DNA of 64,000 nt from the NCBI RefSeq assembly GCF_000775915.1, contig NZ_BBLT01000001.1, positions 558,001-622,000 on the forward strand, in the 5' to 3' direction. Below, piece by piece: positions 43,693-52,257 of the stretch. The stretch comes from Sporocytophaga myxococcoides. GTDB taxonomy: Bacteria > Bacteroidota > Bacteroidia > Cytophagales > Cytophagaceae. Under the pieces are notes generated by a model. That model was given only the letters and a program-made list of their open reading frames with translations, was not told where the DNA came from and made no database searches. The first letter of the stretch is position 1. Each line of letters starts with the position of its first letter. The position numbers and the translations under genes were made by a program.

Positions 43693-45246
43693 ATGGCGTT
43701 ATTTGGTGCTATATTAAACAAAGGGATTAAGCTAGGGAAAAAGATTGAGAGTGAGCAACGTTCTGCATTTGAAATGCAAAAAAAAGAGCTGAAAAAGCTT
43801 TTAAAAAAAGCCTCTGAAACACAATTTGGGCAGCATTATCATTTTCAAGGAATACTTCAGAATTTTAACGTTGGGGGAGAGAGCTTTTATTCAGAATATA
43901 AAAAGAATGTACCCATCTGGAATTATAATCAATTATTTAATAAATGGTGGCATAAGAGCAAAGCAGGAGAACGCGATGTCTCCTGGCCGGGTATAGTTCG
44001 GTATTTCGCTCTAAGTTCCGGTACTTCAGAAGCTTCTACCAAGCATATTCCTTTAACAAAGGATATGATCAAATCCAATAAGCGAACCGGTATTCAACAG
44101 ATCCTTTCTCTTTCTGCTTATGACCTTCCAAGTGAGGCATTTGAAAAAGAAATTTTAATGCTAGGAGGAAGTACAGAGTTGCTCAAAGCTGGTTCATACT
44201 ACGAAGGAGATTTGAGTGGAATTCAGGCTAGTAAAATACCTTTGTGGTTTCATCTTTTTTATAAACCAGGAAGAAAAATTGCTAAAAACCGTGATTGGGA
44301 TAAAAAGCTTAACGAAATTACTGTTAATGCAAAAAATTGGGATATCGGATTTGTAGTTGGCGTACCAGCCTGGATCCAGATAATGATGGAGAGGATTATC
44401 GAATATCACAAAGTCAAAAATATTCATGAAGTTTGGCCTAATTTAAAAATATTTGTGCATGGTGGAGTTTCCTTTGAACCATACAAAAGGGGATTCGAAA
44501 AACTACTGGGAAAACCTTTGATTTATATGGAGACTTATCTGGCATCCGAAGGTTTTATAGCATTCCAGTCTAAGCCGAATAGCAAATCCATGAAACTTGT
44601 TTTAGATAATGGTTTGTTTTTCGAGTTTGTTCCTTTTAATGAAAAGAATTTTAATCAGGATGGAGACTTAGTTGACAATCCTGAAACTCTGATGATACAC
44701 CAGATTGAGGAGGGTGTGGATTATGCTTTGTTACTGAGTACAAATGCAGGTACATGGAGATACCTGATCGGTGATGTAATCCGATTTGTATCTAAAGCTG
44801 AATCAGAAATAATCATTACAGGTAGAACAAAACATTTTTTGAGTCTATGTGGTGAGCATCTTTCTGTTGAGAATATGAATAAGGCTATACATCAGATTTC
44901 TGAGGAGTTTAATATTGAAATCAGGGAATTTACAGTTTCAGGTATTGAACATGATTCACTTTTTGCGCATCAATGGTTTATCGGTACTGATCAACCAGTA
45001 GATCAGGAAAAGCTTAAACTTCGACTTGATGAACATCTGAAACAATTGAATGATGATTACAGGGTTGAAAGGGGACATGCTTTGAAAGATATTTTTGTAA
45101 ATGTAATTCCTTCTGCAGTTTTTTATAAATGGTTCAAAAGTAAGGGAAAAGAAGGGGGGCAGAATAAGTTTCCAAGGGTAATGAAGAAGGCTTTGTTTGA
45201 TGAATGGTCGAAATTTGTGAAGCAGGAAACTGAAAACCTTCATTAA
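43693..45246 (+). CDS. GH3 family acyl-adenylating protein
   Basis: A 517-residue member of the GH3 auxin-responsive-promoter family, ANL-like enzymes that adenylate small carboxylates and in plants join them to amino acids. Motif 1 is SSGTSEASTKHIPLT (about 112-126), motif 2 region is METYLASEGFIAFQ, and motif 3 is YLIGDVIRFVS. Bacterial substrate unknown. It overlaps the LysE exporter gene by one base, so product or substrate amino acid export may be linked. Confidence 0.93.
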   Translation: MALFGAILNKGIKLGKKIESEQRSAFEMQKKELKKLLKKASETQFGQHYHFQGILQNFNVGGESFYSEYKKNVPIWNYNQLFNKWWHKSKAGERDVSWPGIVRYFALSSGTSEASTKHIPLTKDMIKSNKRTGIQQILSLSAYDLPSEAFEKEILMLGGSTELLKAGSYYEGDLSGIQASKIPLWFHLFYKPGRKIAKNRDWDKKLNEITVNAKNWDIGFVVGVPAWIQIMMERIIEYHKVKNIHEVWPNLKIFVHGGVSFEPYKRGFEKLLGKPLIYMETYLASEGFIAFQSKPNSKSMKLVLDNGLFFEFVPFNEKNFNQDGDLVDNPETLMIHQIEEGVDYALLLSTNAGTWRYLIGDVIRFVSKAESEIIITGRTKHFLSLCGEHLSVENMNKAIHQISEEFNIEIREFTVSGIEHDSLFAHQWFIGTDQPVDQEKLKLRLDEHLKQLNDDYRVERGHALKDIFVNVIPSAVFYKWFKSKGKEGGQNKFPRVMKKALFDEWSKFVKQETENLH

Positions 45247-45878
45247 TGGCCGAAATCATTGCAAGCGCTTTAGGATTTGCGGCATTGCTGGCATTGCTTC
45301 CCGGTCCTGTTTTCTTTGCTCTGATTCAGACAAGTATTCAGAAGACTTTTAAATATGCGGTTTTTTTCGCTTTGGGAGTCGCATTGAGTGATATTTTTTT
45401 TATCCTCGCATCTTATTTGGGTATCTCAAACTTTATAGATGATGCACACTTCGAAAAAATAATAAAATCTACAGGAGGTGCAATCCTGTGTCTTTTTGGG
45501 TTGTTCTATTTTTTTAAACCTGAAGATAAAAAAGTTAACCTTGAGCCTATTCAAAAGGAATATAAAAAGGGCAATTTTATCATTAAAGGTTTAGCGTTGA
45601 ATTTCTTAAACCCTTCAACATTCTTTTACTGGCTTGCTCTTACCAGCGTCGTTAGCGTCAAGTATAGCGATAATCAGGCTGATGTATTTACTTTTTTTGC
45701 AACTTTGATCCTTTCGATCTTCGGAATGGACATACTTAAGTCTTACCTTGCTCACAGGATTAAAAAGGTATTTACTAATAACACAATTTTATTATTGAAT
45801 AAACTGTTGGGAGGAATATTGGTCCTGATCGGAGTAAATTTTTTGGTCTCGGCCTTTATAGGTGTTACATTGGTTTAA
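45246..45878 (+). CDS. LysE family translocator
   Basis: A 210-residue inner-membrane amino-acid exporter with six predicted helices; the LLPGPVFFALIQTSIQK motif near residue 17 is diagnostic and LNFLNPSTFFYWLAL is the conserved fourth-helix region. Coupled to the GH3 gene by a TAATG overlap. Amino-acid specificity not predictable. Confidence 0.93.
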   Translation: MAEIIASALGFAALLALLPGPVFFALIQTSIQKTFKYAVFFALGVALSDIFFILASYLGISNFIDDAHFEKIIKSTGGAILCLFGLFYFFKPEDKKVNLEPIQKEYKKGNFIIKGLALNFLNPSTFFYWLALTSVVSVKYSDNQADVFTFFATLILSIFGMDILKSYLAHRIKKVFTNNTILLLNKLLGGILVLIGVNFLVSAFIGVTLV

Positions 45879-45889
45879 TACTCCGGGAG

Positions 45890-46945
45890 TCAATCCTCTA
45901 AAGCATTAGAGATAAATGTAGATTTTAAAAATAGCCATATCAAGTAAATGATCATTGCCCAGAATAAATATACCTGATAATAATCACGGGTATTTTTGAA
46001 TCTGTTTTCTTTGATAATTCCTTTTTCGAAAGAGTCAATAAGTTTAAAGGTTTGTTCAAGAGCTTTTCTGTTAGAGGCTCTGAAAAACTTTCCATCACTG
46101 ATTTGGGCAATTTTTCTTAAAGTAGTTTCATCAAGATGTGAATCGACATATGCTTTTTGTCCATAAGTATCTTTCCCCCAGGCTACTTTTCCTTCCCGGC
46201 CAATTGCGATGGAATATATTTTTATTCCGAATGCTTTTGCCAGTTTAGCAGCCATGAGCGGGTTCAAATTTCCTGCAGTATTTTCTCCATCACTTATCAC
46301 AATCATCACCTTTGATTTGGATTGTGATTCACGAAGTCGGTTTATTGCAACACCTATTGCATTTCCAATGGCAGATCCTCCACTTTCTATCATTCCCGAG
46401 TTCAGTTCTGCAATAAAACTTTGGACAAGTTGATGATCTGTTGTAAGTGGTGACAAAGAAAAGGCATCCCCTGAGAATACGACAAGACCTATTCTGTCTT
46501 CCTTTCTGGATTCGATAAAACGGGAAGCAATATTTTTGGCCGCGGAGAGTCTATTTGGATTCAGATCCTCTAATTCCATAGATTCAGAAATATCAAGGAC
46601 CAAAATAATATCAATGCCTTCCTTATAGACTTCTACTGTTTCATCATTCTTTTGAGGTCGGGCCAGCGCTAAAAGCAATAACCAGATACTAATAATTATA
46701 AAAAAATATGGAATAAATCTAAGCTTACCCACAAACCAGGAGTAATTTATATCCCTTAAAGGAAAAGCAACATCCAGCTTCTGTCTGAATCGATAATAAA
46801 ATGCCCATCTAAGCAAGACCAAAAGTGGAATTACCGGAATCAGGTAAAGAAAGTAAAGTGAGTCCCAATGAAAAGACCTTAAAGTAGAAGGAAGAAACCA
46901 ACTCCAGGAAAACCAGTCTGATATATCTTTTAAAAAATCAAACAT
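45890..46945 (-). CDS. VWA domain protein, BatA-like
   Basis: A 351-residue Bat (Bacteroides aerotolerance) type protein: N-terminal membrane segments (about 28-45 and 79-92), a von Willebrand factor A domain (about 105-300) with the MIDAS motif LVLDISESM and a second metal loop ISDGENTAG, and a C-terminal membrane helix (about 325-343). Last gene of a three-gene cluster, overlapping the upstream gene by 8 bp. Neither BatB nor a TPR BatC follows. Confidence 0.92.
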   Translation of the reverse strand: MFDFLKDISDWFSWSWFLPSTLRSFHWDSLYFLYLIPVIPLLVLLRWAFYYRFRQKLDVAFPLRDINYSWFVGKLRFIPYFFIIISIWLLLLALARPQKNDETVEVYKEGIDIILVLDISESMELEDLNPNRLSAAKNIASRFIESRKEDRIGLVVFSGDAFSLSPLTTDHQLVQSFIAELNSGMIESGGSAIGNAIGVAINRLRESQSKSKVMIVISDGENTAGNLNPLMAAKLAKAFGIKIYSIAIGREGKVAWGKDTYGQKAYVDSHLDETTLRKIAQISDGKFFRASNRKALEQTFKLIDSFEKGIIKENRFKNTRDYYQVYLFWAMIIYLIWLFLKSTFISNALED

Positions 46946-47822
46946 TGCTCAATTTATTCTTTACTTCGAGAAATCTTTTATTAGAAAATTTTTTCAGGAT
47001 TGCAAGAGACCTTGCAGGTGCGGCAGAAACAAGACCTCCGTATATTGCCCGGTCAATATCCTGTAATCCTTGCTGTAAATCTTCCTGCTTATATAAGTCA
47101 ATAATTTCTGTAGTGGTATATGTATTAACAGGAATGTTTTCAAGTCTGGTAAGATATACTTTCCATAGATTTAAAGCCCGCTCGACAATGTCAGGATCAT
47201 TTTCCGTCTTAAATTCTTTTTCATGTTTTTCAAAGTTCCTCAGAAAAGTGAGATGTGCTTTTCTTATGACATAAAGTTTATAACTTCTGACAATCGCCTT
47301 TCCAAAAAGCATGTAAAACAAGAAGAGGAGGAAGAAAATGATTGCAGCTATTCCAATAATCAAAGGGTAATTGATTGTTCTCTTTACTTTTGAATAATGT
47401 GTATCACTTAAGAGCTTCTGTCCTGACAATGTCTTAATGTTTTGGATGATTGCAACAGAGTCTGACTGACTATAAATCTTAAGGCTATCTCCATTACGAA
47501 TGTAAAAGACCGGAAGGCTTAATTTTTGTATGCTGTCTGTTTTAAAGGTTTCAAAAATGTAAACGACACAATCTTTACTGATTCCGTTAATTGTTTTAGT
47601 CGGAAAATAATTTTTGCTTATGAGTTCGAACGGTTTATAGTTGTAATTGGAGTCTGGGAATAAAACCTGTTCATCTGCATTATAGGAAAGGCTAAGGGCA
47701 AAGCTAAACGGGGCACCTATTTGAACAGAGTCTTCCTGAAAAAATCCCTTGGGAGGTAAAGTCTGACTCATTGGAAGAATTGGATATATAATAGTAAGAA
47801 GTAACGTCAACAATCTTTTCAT
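46938..47822 (-). CDS. Bat-cluster membrane protein (BatD-like short form)
   Basis: A 294-residue protein with signal peptide (LLTLLLTIIYPILPMSQ), a periplasmic beta domain (about 20-150), one transmembrane helix (about 152-175) and a cytoplasmic helical region (about 180-294). This layout is that of the short protein between DUF58 and VWA genes in Bacteroidota Bat operons. Its N-terminal domain may help the VWA proteins to dock; function unproven. Confidence 0.75.
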   Translation of the reverse strand: MKRLLTLLLTIIYPILPMSQTLPPKGFFQEDSVQIGAPFSFALSLSYNADEQVLFPDSNYNYKPFELISKNYFPTKTINGISKDCVVYIFETFKTDSIQKLSLPVFYIRNGDSLKIYSQSDSVAIIQNIKTLSGQKLLSDTHYSKVKRTINYPLIIGIAAIIFFLLFLFYMLFGKAIVRSYKLYVIRKAHLTFLRNFEKHEKEFKTENDPDIVERALNLWKVYLTRLENIPVNTYTTTEIIDLYKQEDLQQGLQDIDRAIYGGLVSAAPARSLAILKKFSNKRFLEVKNKLSNV

Positions 47823-47824
47823 CT

Positions 47825-48697
47825 CTACCTTTTGCTTCGTATTCTTCTTATTTTAAATAACTGAACAAGTTTAGTTAAATAATCTTCATTCGTATTTACC
47901 CAAAGATAGTTAGCTCCATTTCTTCTGCAAAACTGCTCAAGTTTAAGTTTATTTTCAGCATGGCCTTTATTTATTTTTTCTCTGAATTTTGAGGAAGAAG
48001 AATTAACCCAGATTGTCTTTCTGGTTTCTTTGTCATAAAGTGGGATAATGCCAAGATTGGGAAATCTGATCTCTCTAGGATCGTTGAGATGAATAACAAC
48101 CAGGTCATGCTTGTGTGCAAGAGCAGAAAGATTGGTATGATAGCCAGTGTCTATAAAGTCAGAAATAAAAATTACCACACTTTTTTTCTTGAGCATGGTT
48201 AAGGTAAATTTTAAAGATTTCTGAAGGTCTGTTTTTATTGAAACCGGAGTCAGATTGAAAAGAGTGCCAATCATTTGATAGGCGTGGCGCATTCCTTTAT
48301 CAGGTTTTATATATGCTTCCTTCTGATCACTGAAACATATCAGGCCAACACTTCCATTGTTCTTAACAGCTGACAGTGCAAGCACTGCACATATTTCTCT
48401 CCCAATATCAATTTTTCTTGTATTTTTTCCTATTTCCTGAGAAGCACTAACATCCAGAATGAAAAATACGTTTTGTTCTTTTTCTTCTTTAAAAGTCTTT
48501 ACGAAAGTACCATGGCCTTTTGCTGAAACGTTCCAGTCAATTGTCCTTACATCATCCCCATATTGATAGGAGCGGACATCATCAAATTCCAGGCCTGATC
48601 CTTTAAATACAGAATGAAAGTCACCATGCATGTGATTATTCACTGCTTTTCTAATCTGTATTTCGTATTTCCGTATTTTCTTTAGAAGTTCTTTCAT
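47825..48697 (-). CDS. DUF58 domain-containing protein
   Basis: A 290-residue cytoplasmic protein. The DUF58 motif GSGLEFDDVRSYQYGDDVR is near residue 32, and a VWA-like fold follows with FFILDVSASQEIG (MIDAS-type DxSxS) and VIFISDFID. In most genomes a MoxR AAA+ ATPase gene lies directly upstream; here a divergent DUF4296 gene is there instead. First gene of the cluster. Confidence 0.93.
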   Translation of the reverse strand: MKELLKKIRKYEIQIRKAVNNHMHGDFHSVFKGSGLEFDDVRSYQYGDDVRTIDWNVSAKGHGTFVKTFKEEKEQNVFFILDVSASQEIGKNTRKIDIGREICAVLALSAVKNNGSVGLICFSDQKEAYIKPDKGMRHAYQMIGTLFNLTPVSIKTDLQKSLKFTLTMLKKKSVVIFISDFIDTGYHTNLSALAHKHDLVVIHLNDPREIRFPNLGIIPLYDKETRKTIWVNSSSSKFREKINKGHAENKLKLEQFCRRNGANYLWVNTNEDYLTKLVQLFKIRRIRSKR

Positions 48698-48760
48698 TGC
48701 TGAACTTAAACAAGGGAAAGAGACTTTTTAAAATTAGCATTAAAATAAGTAATTTTCGAC

Positions 48761-49102
48761 GTGAAAAAGTTTTTTTTGGTTTTATTATTGGCAATTGCAT
48801 CTTGCAAGGGGCCTGCTGAAGAAATTCCTGAGGATATCCTGCCAAAGGAAAAGATGGTTCAGATACTTATAAGAATTCATATTGCGGAAGCAGCAGTAGG
48901 AGTGAAAAACCTGCCATCAGACTCAGCTTCAAAGCTTTATAAGTCATATCAGAATGAGATATTCAAAGAAGAAGCTGTAGGAGATTCGGCTTATGCCAAA
49001 AGTTATTCCTATTATGTTGTAAGGCCGGAGCTGATGGATAAAATTTATGGTGCAGTAGTAGACAGCCTGAGTCTTCGGGAGGCAAGAGGTAAACTGAATT
49101 AG
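48761..49102 (+). CDS. DUF4296 domain lipoprotein
   Basis: A 113-residue predicted lipoprotein from a GTG start: KKFFLVLLLAIASCKG has a lipobox with Cys15. The mature part has the DUF4296 pattern ILPKEKMVQILIRIHIAEA and a Tyr-rich helix. Function unknown, restricted to Bacteroidota. Its stop codon lies in a hairpin shared with the convergent gene. Confidence 0.88.
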   Translation: MKKFFLVLLLAIASCKGPAEEIPEDILPKEKMVQILIRIHIAEAAVGVKNLPSDSASKLYKSYQNEIFKEEAVGDSAYAKSYSYYVVRPELMDKIYGAVVDSLSLREARGKLN

Positions 49103-49109
49103 TTTACCT
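49087..49109. terminator. hairpin spanning both stop codons of a convergent pair
   Basis: Perfect 9-bp arms AGGTAAACT (49087-49095) and AGTTTACCT (49101-49109) with a 5-nt loop. The TAG of the plus gene and the TAA of the minus gene are both inside it. A T-rich stretch follows on the plus strand, so it ends the DUF4296 transcript. Confidence 0.8.
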
Positions 49110-49367
49110 GTCTTTTTCCTGATTTTGTTTTTTCAGAGGGCTTTCGGATGAATTACCTTCATTTTCGGAAATCCAGATTGCTAGAAATACAATAAGAATT
49201 ATCAGAATAAATCCGAGAAATTTTTTGTCTTGGTATAATGGTCTTACTGCCTTTTTATAGTCAGTCAGCTGATTATAATTTTTTATTAACTGGTCAAAGT
49301 TTTGATGACTGGCAATTTTATCGTCAGAGGGGCGGGGTTTATTTTTGTTAATTTTAAATTTTCCCAT
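49104..49367 (-). CDS. small single-pass membrane protein, 87 aa
   Basis: Basic, polar N-terminal half (about 1-47), one helix FLGFILIILIVFLAIWI (about 50-66) and a charged tail. No family recognised. It starts 2 bp after the ECF sigma gene, an arrangement in which the next gene often encodes an anti-sigma factor. This one is too short for the usual form, so that link is only a hypothesis. Confidence 0.7.
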   Translation of the reverse strand: MGKFKINKNKPRPSDDKIASHQNFDQLIKNYNQLTDYKKAVRPLYQDKKFLGFILIILIVFLAIWISENEGNSSESPLKKQNQEKDR

Positions 49368-49369
49368 GG

Positions 49370-49936
49370 TCAGGCTTTAAATCTTTGATTAAGGATTTCC
49401 CTTAATTTATCTAATATTCTGTAGATTTTTACTTTTGCATTATTTTCGGTTATTCCCAGAATGTATCCTACTTCTTTGAATGATTTCTGATCAAAGAACC
49501 TCAGTTCTATCATTTGCATTTCTTTTTCATTCAGGTTTTCCATGGCTTTGAGCATTCCATCTTCAATGTTTTCAGTTTTGTCAAGGTGAAGCTCTTCTTT
49601 CAGTTCTAAAATATCCGCCTCTTCAATATTTATAGAACGGACAGATTTAGTTTTTCTATAATACAAATTCACTTCATTTGTAGCTATACGAAAAAGGAAT
49701 GCTGAAAAGGGGAGACCTTTAAATTCATACTTTTTAATATTAACCAGTGCCTGAAGAAATACATGGCTGGTAAGATCCGCAGTCAGGTCCTCATTGTCTG
49801 TTCTTTTATATATAAACAGAAAAATCTTTCTATAGTATTTATTATATATATGAGAGAAATGTCTTGGGTCAGACCTGGAGGCCTGTATCCATTCCAATTC
49901 CCTGGCGATTTCTTCTTTGGTCTGATGATTACTCAA
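49370..49936 (-). CDS. ECF-type RNA polymerase sigma-70 factor
   Basis: A 188-residue extracytoplasmic-function sigma factor. Sigma2 (about 25-95) contains YNKYYRKIFLFIYKRT and AFLFRIATNEVNLYYRK; sigma4 (about 125-180) contains the helix-turn-helix QKSFKEVGYILGITENNAKVKIYRIL. No sigma3, as in all ECFs. It follows the TPR gene by 53 bp and precedes a small membrane protein by 2 bp. Its regulon is unknown. Confidence 0.93.
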   Translation of the reverse strand: MSNHQTKEEIARELEWIQASRSDPRHFSHIYNKYYRKIFLFIYKRTDNEDLTADLTSHVFLQALVNIKKYEFKGLPFSAFLFRIATNEVNLYYRKTKSVRSINIEEADILELKEELHLDKTENIEDGMLKAMENLNEKEMQMIELRFFDQKSFKEVGYILGITENNAKVKIYRILDKLREILNQRFKA

Positions 49937-49989
49937 AATAAAAAGTTTATTATATAATACGGAAACTTAAAAAAGATACAGATAAAACG

Positions 49990-51501
49990 TTATATTTTTT
50001 TTATTTCATTTAACGCACCTCTGGCTTTGTTGTCTATACCGTTTTTGTAGTAGTAGTCTTTATAGGTCAGAGCTTTTTCGAAGTAAAAAACAGCCTGTTC
50101 TTTATTGTTTTGATATCTGTATATGTAGCCTAATTGAAGGGCAGCATTAGGGGCAAAGTATAGCTTCTTGTCTCCTGAAAGATCAATGGTTTTTTTATAA
50201 AATTTTATAGCCTCTATAATTTTACCTGTTTTATGATAAAACCTAGCAAATCTGTAATAGTATTCAATTTTATCTTTTTGGGAGTGAAAATCATTTGGGG
50301 ATAACTTCTGTAGAATATCTTCTGCAGTATTGAAATATCCGCCATCAATCGCCAATCTGACTTTCATAATATTTTTGTCGGAAAAATCTCTGTTTTCTGC
50401 AAAGTAAAGTGCATACTTATCTCCATCATAAATAGCATTACCTTCTTTTTTTATCTGTGGTAGTATTTGTATAGCTTTATCATCTTCATTATTTAGCCAG
50501 TAACAAAGGAAAATTTTATAATAGGCTTCCTTTTTAAAATTTCCTCCTCTGTATTCATTGAGAAATCTTTTATAGAGGTAAAATGCTTTGGTATAAATAC
50601 CTTTTTGGAGATAGATATCACCAGTCATCAGATATAGATAGGCAAAGTTGAGATAGTTGCTACTGTAGTCAGGACTGCTTTCCAGAATGCATAGAGCTTC
50701 CTCTGAATGAGCATTTTTCATGCAGACGGAAGCATATAAAAAAGTGTAAAGTAAGTTGTCATTTTCACTGAGATATAAATCTTTTACAGCTTTCTCCGAT
50801 CCAGTTTCCTTTCCCAAAATAAAATTCAATACAGCAATGCGAAGTATTTTTGCCTCTGAAGCAAAAGGAGTCTCAGATTCCGATACTGTCTTAAGCATTT
50901 CCAGACCTTCTTTTACACTTCCTTCCATGCCCACAAGATTTACAATCCATGTATATTTTTCAGGAATTGATCCTACCAGTATTTTTAAAAGTCCGATGGA
51001 TTTGTTGTTTGGAAGGAAATCAGGATGTTTAATAGCATTTTCAGCAAGAGTTTTATAGGCAAGCCTTAATTCCCACATGGAACTTATTTCTTCTCCGAAT
51101 TTGAGCTTTACAAAAGCCCTTTGGAGTTTTATTTCCCCTAATACAAATAAATAATATGGAGAATTTGGGTTTAATCCGGATACCTTTATTTCTGCTGCTT
51201 CAGAATTTTGCTTATACCTATCAAGAAGCTCTGGATTTTCTTCAACCAGCATTTTAATTGTTTCAGCAAGGTGTTCTATATACGTATTTATCCCATTTGC
51301 TGCCTGGTCTTGCTGTGCAGAGGGAAAGCCTGTCACGGATTTTAATTTAAGTACTTCCTTATATTTTGCTTGGCTGGCTTCGGTGAAGAAAAATTGTGCA
51401 CATAAAGCGGGAGAAAGAGAAATGAAAAAAAGTATAAAAAAAGGGCGTACTAAAATAGCAGCCCTTTTTTTATATTTCTGATTAAAAACTTTAATCTTCA
51501 A
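49990..51501 (-). CDS. secreted TPR protein
   Basis: A 503-residue exported protein with signal peptide ILVRPFFILFFISLSPALC ending near AQ, then helical repeats of the TPR type, the clearest in the last 200 residues (YYRFARFYHKTGKIIEAIKF; GYIYRYQNNKEQAVFYFEKAL). I start it at the TTG 51501, 4 bp after the stop of the zinc-ribbon gene; the longer frame to 51576 would overlap that gene by 71 bp. A terminator-like hairpin falls inside the signal-peptide codons. Role unknown; likely periplasmic. Confidence 0.8.
   Translation of the reverse strand: MKIKVFNQKYKKRAAILVRPFFILFFISLSPALCAQFFFTEASQAKYKEVLKLKSVTGFPSAQQDQAANGINTYIEHLAETIKMLVEENPELLDRYKQNSEAAEIKVSGLNPNSPYYLFVLGEIKLQRAFVKLKFGEEISSMWELRLAYKTLAENAIKHPDFLPNNKSIGLLKILVGSIPEKYTWIVNLVGMEGSVKEGLEMLKTVSESETPFASEAKILRIAVLNFILGKETGSEKAVKDLYLSENDNLLYTFLYASVCMKNAHSEEALCILESSPDYSSNYLNFAYLYLMTGDIYLQKGIYTKAFYLYKRFLNEYRGGNFKKEAYYKIFLCYWLNNEDDKAIQILPQIKKEGNAIYDGDKYALYFAENRDFSDKNIMKVRLAIDGGYFNTAEDILQKLSPNDFHSQKDKIEYYYRFARFYHKTGKIIEAIKFYKKTIDLSGDKKLYFAPNAALQLGYIYRYQNNKEQAVFYFEKALTYKDYYYKNGIDNKARGALNEIKKI
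51436..51474 (-). terminator. intrinsic-terminator-like hairpin inside the TPR gene signal-peptide codons
   Basis: Perfect 11-bp arms AAAAAAAGGGC and GCCCTTTTTTT around a 14-nt loop, followed by a U-tract on the minus strand. It is 30-65 nt past the zinc-ribbon stop codon, where its terminator would be expected, but also inside the next ORF. Confidence 0.8.
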
Positions 51502-51505
51502 ATTG

Positions 51506-52252
51506 TTATTTTTTTGCAGTTTCAAGCACAATAGTTTCAACATCTGCGAAAATACGACCGCAATGTTCACAAACAATCAACTTTTTCTTATCTCTGATAT
51601 CTACTTGTCTTTGTGGGGGTACAGTGTTGAAACATCCGCCGCAGGCATCTCTTTTAACAGAAACAACAGCCAGACCATTGTTTGCGTTAAGACGGATTTT
51701 ATTGTAGGAATTGAGTAATCTTTCTTCAATTGATTTTGAAGCTTTTTCTCTTTCCTTTAAAAGTTTGGCTTCTTCGTCTTTACTTTCTGAGCTTAAAGTT
51801 TCGAGCTCATCTTTTTTTAGCTTCAGATCTTTCTTTCTGTCATCTAGAATTCTTTGGGTATTCGCGATGTCATCATTTTTCTGGTTGATCTTGTGCTGGT
51901 ATTCTTTGGTTCTCTTTTCACTAATTTGAATTTCAAGTTGTTGTAATTCAACTTCTTTAGTGATAGCATCATATTCTCTGTTGTTTCTTACATTTTTCTG
52001 CTGATCTTCATACTTTTTGATATTTTTCTCAGCGTCTTTTATTGCAAGCTTGTTTTTGGTAATTTCGTCGTTTAGGTTTTGGATATCACTCAGATACTTT
52101 CCAACCCTTGTCTCGTATCCTTCAAGCTCATCCTCAAGATCCCTAACTTCTTCGGGTAAGTCTCCTCTTATTTTTTTTATTTCCTCGAGTTTAGAGTCGA
52201 TGGTCTGAAGTTTTACCAGAGCCTCAAGTTTTTGTGCTATCGTGGTTTCCAT
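51506..52252 (-). CDS. C4-type zinc ribbon protein (coiled coil)
   Basis: A 248-residue protein of the family once called zinc-ribbon-domain DUF164. Residues about 10-180 form a long coiled coil (heptads rich in Glu, Lys, Leu) and about 200-240 a C4 zinc ribbon: CGGCFNTVPPQ and CEHCGRIF. It lies 5 bp after Nif3, a conserved pairing across bacteria. May bind nucleic acid; function unknown. Confidence 0.93.
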   Translation of the reverse strand: METTIAQKLEALVKLQTIDSKLEEIKKIRGDLPEEVRDLEDELEGYETRVGKYLSDIQNLNDEITKNKLAIKDAEKNIKKYEDQQKNVRNNREYDAITKEVELQQLEIQISEKRTKEYQHKINQKNDDIANTQRILDDRKKDLKLKKDELETLSSESKDEEAKLLKEREKASKSIEERLLNSYNKIRLNANNGLAVVSVKRDACGGCFNTVPPQRQVDIRDKKKLIVCEHCGRIFADVETIVLETAKK

Positions 52253-52257
52253 TTATT

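Noticed and set aside
51502-51576. Upstream start of the secreted TPR gene at 51576
   Set aside because: It would overlap the zinc-ribbon gene by 71 bp, and the added residues do not improve the signal peptide.
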